Origin: Paraburkholderia ginsengiterrae | Lineage (GTDB): Bacteria > Pseudomonadota > Gammaproteobacteria > Burkholderiales > Burkholderiaceae | Assembly (NCBI RefSeq): GCF_001645125.1 | Contig: NZ_LXKA01000346.1 | Location: 1-41,122 of the forward strand | Length of the DNA stretch: 41,122 bases | Direction of reading: 5' to 3' | Part shown: piece after piece, positions 23,002 through 30,775 of the stretch | Position numbering within the stretch: the first letter of the stretch is position 1 | Layout: every line of letters begins with the position of its first letter | Program-made: the position numbers and the translations under genes | The notes under the pieces: model-generated | The model's database searches: none | What the model saw: only the letters and a program-made list of their open reading frames with translations | Told to the model about the DNA's origin: nothing

Positions 23002-25791
23002 ATGTCCAGATATCGTATTGAATTCGTTGTGTTTTTGGCAGGTTTGGCCGCAGTGTGCTGGATCGCCGCCGGCTACCTTGGTTCGAACCCGCTGGCGTTG
23101 GCCGTTACCTTGCTGATCGGCGTCTGCTATCTGAGCGGTGCGCTTGAATTGCACCGCTACAGCCAGGCCACCGGCACGCTCACGCGCGCCGTGACGGACC
23201 TGGCCGGGCCGCCGCCGAGTCTCGCCGCGTGGCTCGAGCCCTTGCATCCGAGCCTGCGCAACGCGGCGCGTCTGCGTGTCGAGGGCGAGCGCGTGGCCTT
23301 GGCCGGCCCGGCGCTCACGCCGTATCTGGTTGGCCTGCTGGTGCTGCTGGGCATGCTCGGGACGCTGCTCGGCATGGTCGCGACGCTGCGCGGCACCGGG
23401 GCGGCGCTGGAAAGCGCGACGGACCTGCAGGCGATCCGCGCGTCGCTGGCCGCCCCGGTCAAAGGGCTCGGTTTTGCGTTCGGCACTTCGATTGCCGGCG
23501 TGGCCACTTCCGCGATGCTGGGGCTGCTGTCGGCGCTGTGCCGGCGCGAACGCATGCAGGCGGCGCAGATGCTCGACGTCAAGATCGCGACGACCTTGCG
23601 CGTCTACTCGCAGTCCCATCAGCGCGAGGAATCTTTCCGGCTCCTGCAGCGCCAGGCCGAGGTGATGCCCACGCTGGTCGACCGTCTGCAAACGATGGTG
23701 GCGGCAATCGAGCGTCAGGGCCTTGCCGCGAGCGAGCAGCAGGCGGCCAGCCAGGATGCTTTCCACAACAAGGCGGAGGCCGCTTTCACGCGTCTCGCGA
23801 GTTCGGTTGAACAGTCGTTGAAGGCGAGTGTGGCCGACAGCACGCGCGCGGCCGGCGCGGCGCTCCAGCCGGTCATGGAAGCCACGATGGCAGGTCTCGC
23901 GCGCGAGACCACCGCGATGCACGGCACTGTCACGCACGCCGTGCAGCAGCAGTTGGACGGATTGACGAGCGGCTTTGAGGCGGCGACGTCGAACGTCGCG
24001 GAGATCTGGAACCAGGCCCTGGCGGGTCACCGGCGTGCGAGCGAGGAACTGGCGCAGCATTTGCGCGCCTCGCTGGACGGCTTTACGGAAACGTTCGAAC
24101 AGCGTTCGGCCGGTTTGCTGGACGGAGTCTCAGCCCGTCTTGATGCTACGGCCGATAGCGTGTCGAAGGCGTGGCACGAGGCGCTGTCGAGACAGGAGAG
24201 CGTCGGCGAAAAGCTGGCGGCAGGTAATCAGCAAGCACTGGCGGAAGCCGCGGCAACTTTTGAACGGCATTCGGCTGCTGCGGCGGCGACTTTCGAGCAG
24301 CACGTGGCGACGACAGCGACGACCTTCGGGCAGCAAGCGGCGACGACCGCTGCGACTCTGGAGCAGCACGTAGCGACGACTGCAGCGACCCTTGAGCAGC
24401 ATTCCGCGGCAGCCGCTGCGGCCTTCGAAAAACATGCGACGTCGGCTGCGGCAGCCTTCGAACAACATTCAACCGCTGCTGCTGCGACTTTCGAGCAGCA
24501 CTCGACCGCTGCTGCGGCGACCTTCGGGGAGCATTCGACTGCGGCTGCGGCGACCTTCGGGGAGCATTCGGCTGCGGCTGTGGCGACCTTCGGGCAGCAT
24601 TCTGCTGCAGCCGCTGCGGCGTTCGAGCAGCATTCGACAGCTGCTGTGGCGACTTTTGGCCAGTATTCGAGCACGGCTGCTGCGGCCTTCGAGCAACACG
24701 CGGCGTCGCTGCTGCGCGGCGTGAATCAGTCGCACGCGGATTTGCAGGCGGCGCTGGCCTCGAAGGACGAAGCGCGGCTTGCTGTCTGGACCGAGACCCT
24801 CGGTGCGACCGCCGCGACGTTGAGCCAGGAATGGGAGCAAGTGGGCGCGCGCACCGCGAGCCGTCAACAGGACATCTGCGACACGCTGGCACAAACCGCG
24901 CGCGATATCTCGGCTCAGACGCAGGCGCACGCGAGCGAAACGATGGCCGAGATCGGCCGGATCGTGGAGGTCGCGGCGCAAGCTCAGCAGGCCGCGGCGA
25001 ATCTGCAGGCAGAACTCGCTGCGAAGGACGAAGCACGCCTCGCCGCATGGACCGGGGCGCTCGATGCGATGGCCTCTGGCTTGAACGAGGCATGGGAACA
25101 GGCAGGCGCGCGCACCGCGAGCCGCCAGCAGGAAATCTGCGAGACGCTCGCGCAAACCGCGCGTGATATTTCGGCTCAGACGCAGACCCATGCGAGCGCG
25201 ACGATCGCCGAAATCGGGCAACTCGTGCAGGCGGCTTCGGAAGCACCCAAGGCGGCCGCCGAAGTCGTGGCCGAACTGCGTCAGAAGCTGTCCGACAGCA
25301 TGGTGCGCGACACGGCGATGCTGCAGGAGCGCAGCCGTTTGCTGGAAACGCTGGAAACCCTGCTCGACGCGGTCAATCATGCGTCCACCGAGCAGCGCAC
25401 GGCGGTGGATGCGCTGGTCGCCACATCGGCGGATCTGCTCGAGCGCGTGGGTACGCGATTCACGGACCACGTCGAGCACGAAACCGGCAAGCTCGGCGCA
25501 GTTGCCGCGCAAGTCACCAGCAGCGCCGTGGAAGTGGCGAGCCTTGGAGAAGCGTTCGGCGGCGCCGTGCAAGTGTTCGGCGAATCGAACGACAAGCTGG
25601 TGGCGCATCTGCAGCGTATCGAAACCGCGCTCGACAAATCCCTCGCGCGCAGTGACGAGCAGCTTGCGTACTACGTCGCGCAAGCGCGGGAAGTCATTGA
25701 CCTGAGCGTGATGTCGCAGAAGCAGATTGTCGAAAACCTGCAGCAGCTCGCCGCCGGCCGGCGTGCGTCAGCCGGAGTTGAAGCCGCATGA
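23002..25791 (+). CDS. zorA: DUF802 protein: MotA/ExbB/ZorA-like channel subunit with long coiled tail
   Basis: 929 residues. Four membrane helices lie at about 6-26, 29-49, 107-128 and 155-180. The third and fourth match the MotA/TolQ/ExbB channel pattern: LVGLLVLLGMLGTLLGMV and APVKGLGFAFGTSIAGVATS. Everything after ~185 is a huge predicted cytoplasmic helical tail. It includes 14 hendecad repeats (417-570) and an 87-residue duplication (581-667, 668-754). This is the architecture of ZorA, the Zorya stator subunit. Start: ATG 23002 with GGGA upstream; the open frame back to 22747 is inside DUF3348. Its TGA overlaps the next ATG (ATGA). Known annotation would be DUF802; the ZorA-like role is my inference from topology, partner and motifs. 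Confidence 0.85.
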   Translation: MSRYRIEFVVFLAGLAAVCWIAAGYLGSNPLALAVTLLIGVCYLSGALELHRYSQATGTLTRAVTDLAGPPPSLAAWLEPLHPSLRNAARLRVEGERVALAGPALTPYLVGLLVLLGMLGTLLGMVATLRGTGAALESATDLQAIRASLAAPVKGLGFAFGTSIAGVATSAMLGLLSALCRRERMQAAQMLDVKIATTLRVYSQSHQREESFRLLQRQAEVMPTLVDRLQTMVAAIERQGLAASEQQAASQDAFHNKAEAAFTRLASSVEQSLKASVADSTRAAGAALQPVMEATMAGLARETTAMHGTVTHAVQQQLDGLTSGFEAATSNVAEIWNQALAGHRRASEELAQHLRASLDGFTETFEQRSAGLLDGVSARLDATADSVSKAWHEALSRQESVGEKLAAGNQQALAEAAATFERHSAAAAATFEQHVATTATTFGQQAATTAATLEQHVATTAATLEQHSAAAAAAFEKHATSAAAAFEQHSTAAAATFEQHSTAAAATFGEHSTAAAATFGEHSAAAVATFGQHSAAAAAAFEQHSTAAVATFGQYSSTAAAAFEQHAASLLRGVNQSHADLQAALASKDEARLAVWTETLGATAATLSQEWEQVGARTASRQQDICDTLAQTARDISAQTQAHASETMAEIGRIVEVAAQAQQAAANLQAELAAKDEARLAAWTGALDAMASGLNEAWEQAGARTASRQQEICETLAQTARDISAQTQTHASATIAEIGQLVQAASEAPKAAAEVVAELRQKLSDSMVRDTAMLQERSRLLETLETLLDAVNHASTEQRTAVDALVATSADLLERVGTRFTDHVEHETGKLGAVAAQVTSSAVEVASLGEAFGGAVQVFGESNDKLVAHLQRIETALDKSLARSDEQLAYYVAQAREVIDLSVMSQKQIVENLQQLAAGRRASAGVEAA
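24250..24711 (+). repeat. 33-bp tandem repeat, 14 units (hendecad coiled-coil array)
   Basis: Fourteen uninterrupted 33-bp units, each encoding an 11-residue AATFEQHSTAA-like unit, with Phe (Leu in units 4-5) at position 4 and His at position 7 in 12 of 14. Eleven-residue periodicity is the signature of right-handed or straight coiled coils. Units are related but not identical at DNA level. Confidence 0.92.
24742..25263 (+). repeat. 261-bp direct duplication inside the DUF802 tail
   Basis: Copy 1 (24742-25002) and copy 2 (25003-25263) each encode 87 residues, beginning LQAALASKDEARLA and LQAELAAKDEARLA and sharing GARTASRQQ and TLAQTARDISAQTQ. They are adjacent with no spacer. This lengthens the helical tail by a fixed module. 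Confidence 0.9.
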
Positions 25792-26435
25792 CCGAGGACA
25801 TCGACGGCGGCGTGGAGCCGGCCGCACCGATATGGCCGGTCTTCGGCGATCTGATGTCGGTGCTGTTGGGCGCGTTCGTGCTGATCCTGGTCGGCGTGAT
25901 CGGCGTGCAACTGGAACTCTCGAGCAAGCTGGAGCAGGAGGTCAAACAGCGTCAGCTGGAAACGCAGCGCCGCAAGACGCTGGAGCAGGCGCTGGCCGGG
26001 CCGCTTGCGGCCGGGCGCGTGACGCTGGTGAACGGGCGTATCGGTATCAGCGGCAACGTGCTGTTCGCGCTGAACTCGGATCAACTGCAGCCGCAAGGCC
26101 GGGATCTGCTGAAGAGCCTCGCCGGGCCGCTCTCCGCGTATTTGCAGACCAACGACGAAATCCTGATGGTGAGCGGTTTTACTGACGATCAGCGTCTGCG
26201 GGAAGGCAACCGGCGCTTTGCCGACAACTGGGAACTGTCGGCGCAGCGAGCGTTGACCGTGACGCGCGCGTTGATCGACGACGGTGTGCCCGCATCGTCG
26301 CTCTTTGCAGCCGCGTTTGGCTCCGGGCAGCCTGTGAGTTCGAATGCCGACGAGCAGGGCCGCGCCAAAAACCGCCGCGTGGAAATCGCGCCGGTCCCGA
26401 GGCCGTCCACCGCAGCGGTGAAACCTCATGAGTGA
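25788..26435 (+). CDS. zorB: OmpA/MotB-like protein, ZorB-type stator partner
   Basis: 215 residues. A short N-terminal cytoplasmic segment precedes one membrane helix (about 18-40) containing Asp21 in PVFGDLMSVLLGAFVLIL. That position matches the ion-carrying Asp of MotB/ZorB stators. A coiled linker (41-75) leads to a periplasmic OmpA-like peptidoglycan-binding domain, with LFALNSDQLQPQGRDLL, GFTDDQRL, NWELSAQRALTVTRAL and AKNRRVEI. It overlaps the DUF802 gene by ATGA and the DUF2894 gene by eight bases, so the three proteins are made together. With DUF802 it should form a 5:2-type ion-driven complex anchored to the cell wall; this is inference from the family. Confidence 0.88.
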   Translation: MTEDIDGGVEPAAPIWPVFGDLMSVLLGAFVLILVGVIGVQLELSSKLEQEVKQRQLETQRRKTLEQALAGPLAAGRVTLVNGRIGISGNVLFALNSDQLQPQGRDLLKSLAGPLSAYLQTNDEILMVSGFTDDQRLREGNRRFADNWELSAQRALTVTRALIDDGVPASSLFAAAFGSGQPVSSNADEQGRAKNRRVEIAPVPRPSTAAVKPHE

Positions 26436-27105
26436 CCACGGCCGCGATGTGGCGAGCGAAGCCCGTGCAACGCTCGACGCCTGGCACGAGCGCGGCGCCG
26501 ATCGTCTGGATCCCGTCCGTTTTCATTTCATCGAGGCGCTGGAGCGACGCACGGCCGGCCACAGCGGCGAGGCGCGGCGCATCCTCGACGAGCGCTTGTC
26601 CGCACTGCTCGAAACGTATGCGGACAATCTCGAAGGCGCGGCATTGGCAACGGAAGAATCCACGGTCCCCGCGGATTCCGCGGAGAGCGCGGCGTTGTCG
26701 ACTGATGAGCCCGCAACGGCAACGCTGGCAGGCTTGCTCGACTACATGGCGAGCCGCGCTCACGACGTGCCTGCGGCCAACGGCTTGCCGCGCGCCGCGT
26801 CGTATCCGGAACTGGCCGCGCTCGATGACTTCAGGCAGATGTGGTCGAAAGTCCGCGCCGAGAAGCAGATGCGCCAGTCGCTGGAGCAGGTGCCGGGCAA
26901 CACCGGTCCGCTCAACTCGAGCAGCCTCGTGCACCGTGCGCTTTCGCTGATGAGCGAGTTGTCGCCGGGTTATCTCACGCAGTTTCTGGGCTACGTCGAC
27001 GCGTTATCGTGGCTGGACCAGATGAATGGTGGCGCCGCCCCAACGGGCAAGGACGCACCACGGGCCGTCAGCGCCGGCAGGAGTGCGCGCGGCAAGGCGC
27101 GCTAG
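26428..27105 (+). CDS. DUF2894 protein, last gene of Zorya-like cluster
   Basis: 225 residues, cytoplasmic and helical. The DUF2894 core is at about 126-195: DDFRQMWSKVRAEKQMRQSL, PGNTGPLNSSSLVHRALSLM and LSPGYLTQFLGYVDALSWLD. The N-terminal half is Ala/Glu-rich and the last 20 residues are basic (SAGRSARGKAR), which might contact nucleic acid; that is speculation. It begins eight bases inside the OmpA-like gene. Together with DUF3348 it is the system-specific partner of the stator pair. Function unknown. Confidence 0.82.
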   Translation: MSDHGRDVASEARATLDAWHERGADRLDPVRFHFIEALERRTAGHSGEARRILDERLSALLETYADNLEGAALATEESTVPADSAESAALSTDEPATATLAGLLDYMASRAHDVPAANGLPRAASYPELAALDDFRQMWSKVRAEKQMRQSLEQVPGNTGPLNSSSLVHRALSLMSELSPGYLTQFLGYVDALSWLDQMNGGAAPTGKDAPRAVSAGRSARGKAR

Positions 27106-27115
27106 CGTCATCCAT

Positions 27116-27144
27116 ACGCCGGGCCATGAATGAATGCCCGGCGT
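27116..27144. terminator. Stem-loop between converging transcription units
   Basis: Perfect nine-base stem ACGCCGGGC/GCCCGGCGT with an 11-base loop, 10 bases after the DUF2894 stop and facing the minus-strand zinc-ribbon gene. The plus side is followed by CTCTTCC, a weak pyrimidine tract. Probable bidirectional terminator. Confidence 0.55.
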
Positions 27145-27168
27145 CTCTTCCTGCGCGGCAGGCCACGC

Positions 27169-27462
27169 TCAATCGAAATCGAATACGTCGAAGATCGAGC
27201 GTTTTTTGCGCTGCGTTCCATATCCCGTTCCATGATCGCCGTGCCCGCGGTTGCGGTCGTATGAATGGTCCCGGTCACGGTGGCCCTCGCGGTTTGCACG
27301 CATGGCAGCGGACGTGTCGGGATGCGCGGCGTCCTGCGCTATCAGCTTGTCGAGTTCGCCGCGATCGAGCCACACGCCGCGGCAATCCGGGCAGTAGTCG
27401 ATTTCAATCGAGCGGCGCTCGGTCATCAGCAAGTCAGTCGTCTTGCAAACAGGGCATTTCAT
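27169..27462 (-). CDS. zf-TFIIB-type zinc-ribbon protein
   Basis: 97 residues. A zinc ribbon at 1-40 has CPVCKTTDL and DYCPDCRGVWLDRGELDKL, the four-Cys knuckle pattern of the bacterial zf-TFIIB domain. The middle is His/Asp/Arg/Gly-rich (HRDRDHSYDRNRGHGDHG), followed by a basic KRKS-like stretch and the acidic-aromatic end FDVFDFD. GAGGAG seven bases upstream fixes the ATG at 27462; the extension to 27534 is rejected. It is downstream of the terC gene on the same strand (68-bp gap). Role unknown, possibly nucleic acid or protein binding. Confidence 0.87.
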   Translation of the reverse strand: MKCPVCKTTDLLMTERRSIEIDYCPDCRGVWLDRGELDKLIAQDAAHPDTSAAMRANREGHRDRDHSYDRNRGHGDHGTGYGTQRKKRSIFDVFDFD

Positions 27463-27530
27463 GATGTCGCTCCTCAAGGGTACAAAGACATCGGGCACGC
27501 GATCCGGCGAGGTGCCCGATCCGGAATAAA

Positions 27531-28301
27531 TCATTTCGTACTGCTGGTCAGCACGCCCGTGCCGGCCACGCGTTTCGATTTCGCGCGGCGCACCAGCAGG
27601 TTCATCGCCTCGACGAATGCGGAGAACGCCATTGCCACGTAGATGTAGGCCTTGGGTACATGCGAGCCGAAGCCCTCCGCAATGAGCGTCATGCCGATCA
27701 CGAGCAGGAAGCTGAGTGCGAGCGTGACGATGGTCGGGTTGCGATCGATAAAGCGCGACAGCGGCTGGGCAGCGAACAGCATCACCATGACCGCGCTGAT
27801 CACCGCGACGAACATGATCGGCATGTGATCGGTCATGCCGACTGCAGTGATGATGCTGTCGACCGAAAACACGATATCGAGCAACAGGATCTGGCCGATC
27901 GCGGCCGCCACCGTCAATTGAGCCGTCGTGGTTGCCTTGCCCTGTGCTTCTTCCGCGTGCATCACGTGATGGTGCATTTCACACGTCGCCTTCCAGACAA
28001 GGAACAGGCCGCCGCCGAGCAGCACCAGATCGCGCCATGAGAACGCGTGGCCGAAGAGCGTGACGGCGGGCGCGGTCAACTGCGCGATCCATGCCACCGT
28101 GCCGAGCAGGCCAAGCCGCAGAACCAGCGCGAGCATGATGCCAAGGCGCTGCGTGTGAGCGCGCTGTGCCTCCGGCAGCTTGTTGCTGAGGATCGAAATG
28201 AAAATCAGGTTGTCGATGCCGAGCACGATTTCCATCACGACCAGCGTGAGGAGCGCGGCCCATGCGGCAGGATCGGCGATGAGAGTGAGCAGGGAGTCCA
28301 T
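27531..28301 (-). CDS. TerC family integral membrane protein
   Basis: 256 residues, about seven membrane helices. The TerC signatures are present: [20 protein letters not shown] in the first helix pair and [17 protein letters not shown] in the middle, with acidic membrane residues that bind Mn2+ in characterised members. TerC proteins export Mn2+ or protect extracytoplasmic enzymes from mismetallation. The start at 28301 is the Met closest to the first helix; the frame is open to 28337 without better evidence. Divergent from an NhaR-like regulator, which may control it. Confidence 0.9.
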   Translation of the reverse strand: MDSLLTLIADPAAWAALLTLVVMEIVLGIDNLIFISILSNKLPEAQRAHTQRLGIMLALVLRLGLLGTVAWIAQLTAPAVTLFGHAFSWRDLVLLGGGLFLVWKATCEMHHHVMHAEEAQGKATTTAQLTVAAAIGQILLLDIVFSVDSIITAVGMTDHMPIMFVAVISAVMVMLFAAQPLSRFIDRNPTIVTLALSFLLVIGMTLIAEGFGSHVPKAYIYVAMAFSAFVEAMNLLVRRAKSKRVAGTGVLTSSTK

Positions 28302-28372
28302 GGTGTCCGTCAGCGAAGGAATGGTGGTGCGTTGCAATAGCGTTATGATCGCCGACTGGATGCTTCGAATAA

Positions 28373-28416
28373 ATCAGTGATAATCTGATCAACATATCGT
28401 TTTTTTCGACATATCG
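28373..28416. promoter_or_regulatory. Repeats in the terC/LysR divergent region
   Basis: An inverted repeat ATCAG-tgataat-CTGAT (28373-28389) is followed by two direct copies of CATATCG (28393-28399 and 28410-28416), 17 bases apart, ending four bases before the LysR start. Positions suit autoregulation by the LysR protein. No Shine-Dalgarno precedes the LysR ATG, so the second CATATCG occupies that place. Confidence 0.45.
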
Positions 28417-28420
28417 CGCC

Positions 28421-29302
28421 ATGCTCAACTATCGCCATCTGTACTATTTCTGGATCGTCGTGAAGGAGGGCGGCTTTGCGCGCGCGGCCGAGCGCCTCGA
28501 CATGGCCGTTCAAACCATCAGCGCGCAGGTGCGCGAGCTGGAAAAGTCGATCGGACGCCAGTTGCTGAAACCGGCTGGGCGCGGCGTCACGATGACGGAA
28601 GCCGGCGAGTCGGCATTCAATCGTGCGGAGCAGATTTTTCAGCTCGGCGAGGCGCTGCTCGACGAGCTGCGCGAGGCGGGCGGGGAAGGCGTGGCGCGGC
28701 TCGCCGTGGGGCTGTCCGACGGTATTTCGAAGCTGGCGGCGCACGCGCTCCTTGCGCCGGTGCTCGATACGCCGTCGCTCAGGCTCCTGTGTCACGAAGG
28801 CGAGCATGCCGAATTGATGTCCGAACTCGCGCTGCATCGGCTCGATCTGGTGCTCGCCTGCCAGCCGGCGCCGCATAACGCGGACCTGCGCGTGATCAGT
28901 CAGCGCATTGCCGGCTCACCGGTCGACTGGTATGGCCCGGCGGAGATTGTCCGCAAGGCCGCCCGAGCAGGTTTTCCGCAGTGTCTCGCGGACATCCCCG
29001 TGCTACTGCCGACCCGGCACGCGGCGTTGCGCGCGCGGCTCGACCGGTGGTTCGAGACGCACGGTATCCGGCCAAGCATTGTCGGCGAGTTCGAGGATAG
29101 CGCGCTGATGGCGGTATTCGCCGCGCGCGGCCTCGGTGTGTTTCCCCTTGCGGAACTGGGCGCGGAGGACCTGTCGCTGTTGCGGGGCTTGCGCTGGCTC
29201 GGCCGCGCGGATGGCGTGATCGAGGAGATCCACGCCATCCGCTCGCGCCGCGGCCAACATCATGCGCTGGCTTCTCAGGTGGTGGCCGGCGCGCGCCTGT
29301 AA
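28421..29302 (+). CDS. nhaR: LysR-family regulator, NhaR-like
   Basis: 293 residues. The N-terminal winged HTH opens with MLNYRHLYYFWIVVKEGGFA and continues MAVQTISAQVRELEKSIGRQL and AGRGVTMTEAGESAF, close to the NhaR pattern of E. coli (NYNHLYYFW, PQTITGQI). The effector domain runs from about 90. NhaR activates Na+/H+ antiporter genes in E. coli; here no antiporter is adjacent and the divergent neighbour is terC, so ion or metal stress control is likely. The 3' end overlaps the convergent TerB-fold gene by 28 bp. Confidence 0.85.
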   Translation: MLNYRHLYYFWIVVKEGGFARAAERLDMAVQTISAQVRELEKSIGRQLLKPAGRGVTMTEAGESAFNRAEQIFQLGEALLDELREAGGEGVARLAVGLSDGISKLAAHALLAPVLDTPSLRLLCHEGEHAELMSELALHRLDLVLACQPAPHNADLRVISQRIAGSPVDWYGPAEIVRKAARAGFPQCLADIPVLLPTRHAALRARLDRWFETHGIRPSIVGEFEDSALMAVFAARGLGVFPLAELGAEDLSLLRGLRWLGRADGVIEEIHAIRSRRGQHHALASQVVAGARL

Positions 29303-29736
29303 CCGCGCAGCGCGTGTGAAGAGAGGCCCTGCCGGCTGGTGGACGGTGTCAGGTTGGGCCCCCATGCGTTCAACACGGCGGCGAGCAGGGCGATTTCGCC
29401 ATCCGCCAGATAGTCGTCAGCGACCGCCACGGCCACGCACAGGCGAATGACTTTGCGGCGCAACGCCGGATCGTCGATTTCGCCAATCAGGGTGTCGAGC
29501 ATGGTTGCATCGGGATGACCCATCGGCGGCGCGAGCGACATTTGCGCGACCGAGCGGTCCTCGCACAGCGTCTGCACGATCTGCGCGAATTGCTCCGGCG
29601 CAAGACCGAGTTCGCCGGCAATGTTCAACTTCTCCAGCAGGCGCTCTTCCGAACTGCACACATGGCCGTCGGCCGTGATGGCCAGCGCCACGATGCGTGC
29701 GGCGGCTTGAGGGCTATTGCGCGGATAGGTTCGCAT
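29275..29736 (-). CDS. TerB-fold protein of unknown function
   Basis: 153 residues, all-helical. Two acidic motifs typical of TerB-like domains are visible: ALAITADGHVCSSEERLLEKL near 18-38 and AVAVADDYLADGEIALLAAVL near 115-135. These can bind divalent metal. AAGGA eight bases before the ATG at 29736 sets the start; the in-frame extension to 29904 has no support. Its proximity to TerC may be meaningful, since Ter proteins are linked to metal stress, but it is transcribed separately and converges with the LysR gene. Confidence 0.75.
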   Translation of the reverse strand: MRTYPRNSPQAAARIVALAITADGHVCSSEERLLEKLNIAGELGLAPEQFAQIVQTLCEDRSVAQMSLAPPMGHPDATMLDTLIGEIDDPALRRKVIRLCVAVAVADDYLADGEIALLAAVLNAWGPNLTPSTSRQGLSSHALRGYRRAPATT

Positions 29737-29920
29737 GATCGGGATCCTTAAGCGGACAATGTCCGTAGTGAAGATGGATCCCAGTCTGCGGCAGGTTGTG
29801 AGTCGGATAAATCTGCTAATTGTGGATGAACAGTTCGGAAAAAACGAAGTATCGGGAATGGGCCATTCTTCGGATCGCTCCGTAGCGACACGAATCAGGC
29901 CCAAGCGCCGGGTTCGCGCG

Positions 29921-30244
29921 TCATTGCGTGGGTGTGGCCTGCATGGCCGGTTGGTTGTTCATGAGCGCGCTCTTTTGGGCTGCATGCATGGCGGCGACTT
30001 TTCTCTCCGCTTCCTGAATGTCGGCAGGATAGTCACCGTCATCGCCCTGAGACGCGTTATACCCGACGGCCTCCAGTTCTTCGAGTTCATGCCGCACTTC
30101 CGCACGCGTGACCTGATGGGGGGCGGGGGCGGAAGACGACGCTTGCGCGTACACGCCGGTCGAGGTGATCAGCAGTGCGGCGCTGACCATGAGCGCACGC
30201 GAGATGGTCCGGACTGCGAGCGGGTTCTGCGAGATCAGTTTCAT
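29921..30244 (-). CDS. DUF4148 small secreted protein
   Basis: 107 residues. A signal peptide with a long n-region ends at GVYAQ. The mature part carries the DUF4148 pattern: VTRAEVRHELEELEAVGYN, then DYPADIQEAERKVAAMHAAQ. DUF4148 proteins are abundant small periplasmic proteins in Burkholderiaceae and have no known function. GAGGAG seven bases upstream fixes the start. Longer frames upstream are shadows. Confidence 0.92.
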   Translation of the reverse strand: MKLISQNPLAVRTISRALMVSAALLITSTGVYAQASSSAPAPHQVTRAEVRHELEELEAVGYNASQGDDGDYPADIQEAERKVAAMHAAQKSALMNNQPAMQATPTQ

Positions 30245-30451
30245 GTCGATACTCCTCAATATGCGAGCGCATGTTCGAACTCGATTGAAGTCGACAGCAA
30301 CACGCTCTGCATCGGTAAACCCCGAGTGCGGCCTGGTTATTCCCGGAATCGTCGCGCCGGGACGCGGCGGTGCGCACCGGTTGGCGAACGGGAATAAACG
30401 GGCAGGAGCGGTGGTTATACAGACGTGAGGAAACGAATTGAGGTGATCAAA

Positions 30452-30643
30452 ATGGACATTATCGACATGGCGCGTGAGTCGGGGATGGCGGTTGTTCTCA
30501 ATGCCAGAATCGGCCGTGAGGAATACCACAGCGTGTGCGGTTCGCTGTCCGCCTTGCAAAAATTCGCCGAAGCCGTACGCCAAAGCACGGCGAATCACGC
30601 GTCGGGCCGCAAGCGCCGGGACCGGTCCGCGCGTTCCGTCTGA
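30452..30643 (+). CDS. Small hypothetical protein
   Basis: 63 residues starting MDIIDMARESGMAVVLNARI, then an acidic/polar middle and a basic C-terminus (GRKRRDRSARSV). GAGGT lies about nine bases before the ATG at 30452; a GTG at 30425 is a less likely start. The N-terminal part looks like a genuine folded segment and resembles small Burkholderia hypothetical proteins from memory. No partner gene is evident. Confidence 0.52.
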   Translation: MDIIDMARESGMAVVLNARIGREEYHSVCGSLSALQKFAEAVRQSTANHASGRKRRDRSARSV

Positions 30644-30775
30644 CATGATGCGACCACGCAACGTTGCCGAGGGGGCCTTAGGCACGTTGCTATCATCCGG
30701 AAAGCGGCGTTCGATGTCATCGCGCGACGGCACTCGCGGCTGCGGCCGCGCGCGTTCAAACACAGGGACTTTGCC

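Noticed and set aside
24250-24711. Possible CRISPR array
   Set aside because: The 33-bp units are contiguous with no spacers and all keep one reading frame inside a gene.
22723-25683. Long minus-strand ORFs opposite the DUF3348/DUF802 genes
   Set aside because: Composition (Arg, Ser, Gln) and absence of motifs show they are shadows; long only because of GC-rich repeats.
22227-27105. Cluster as a recently acquired defence island
   Set aside because: Base composition and codon use look like the neighbours and no integrase, tRNA end or direct repeat flanks it, so recent transfer is not supported even if the complex is Zorya-like.
29735-30397. 220-residue plus-strand ORF
   Set aside because: Overlaps the DUF4148 gene on the other strand; Arg/His-rich and without motifs.
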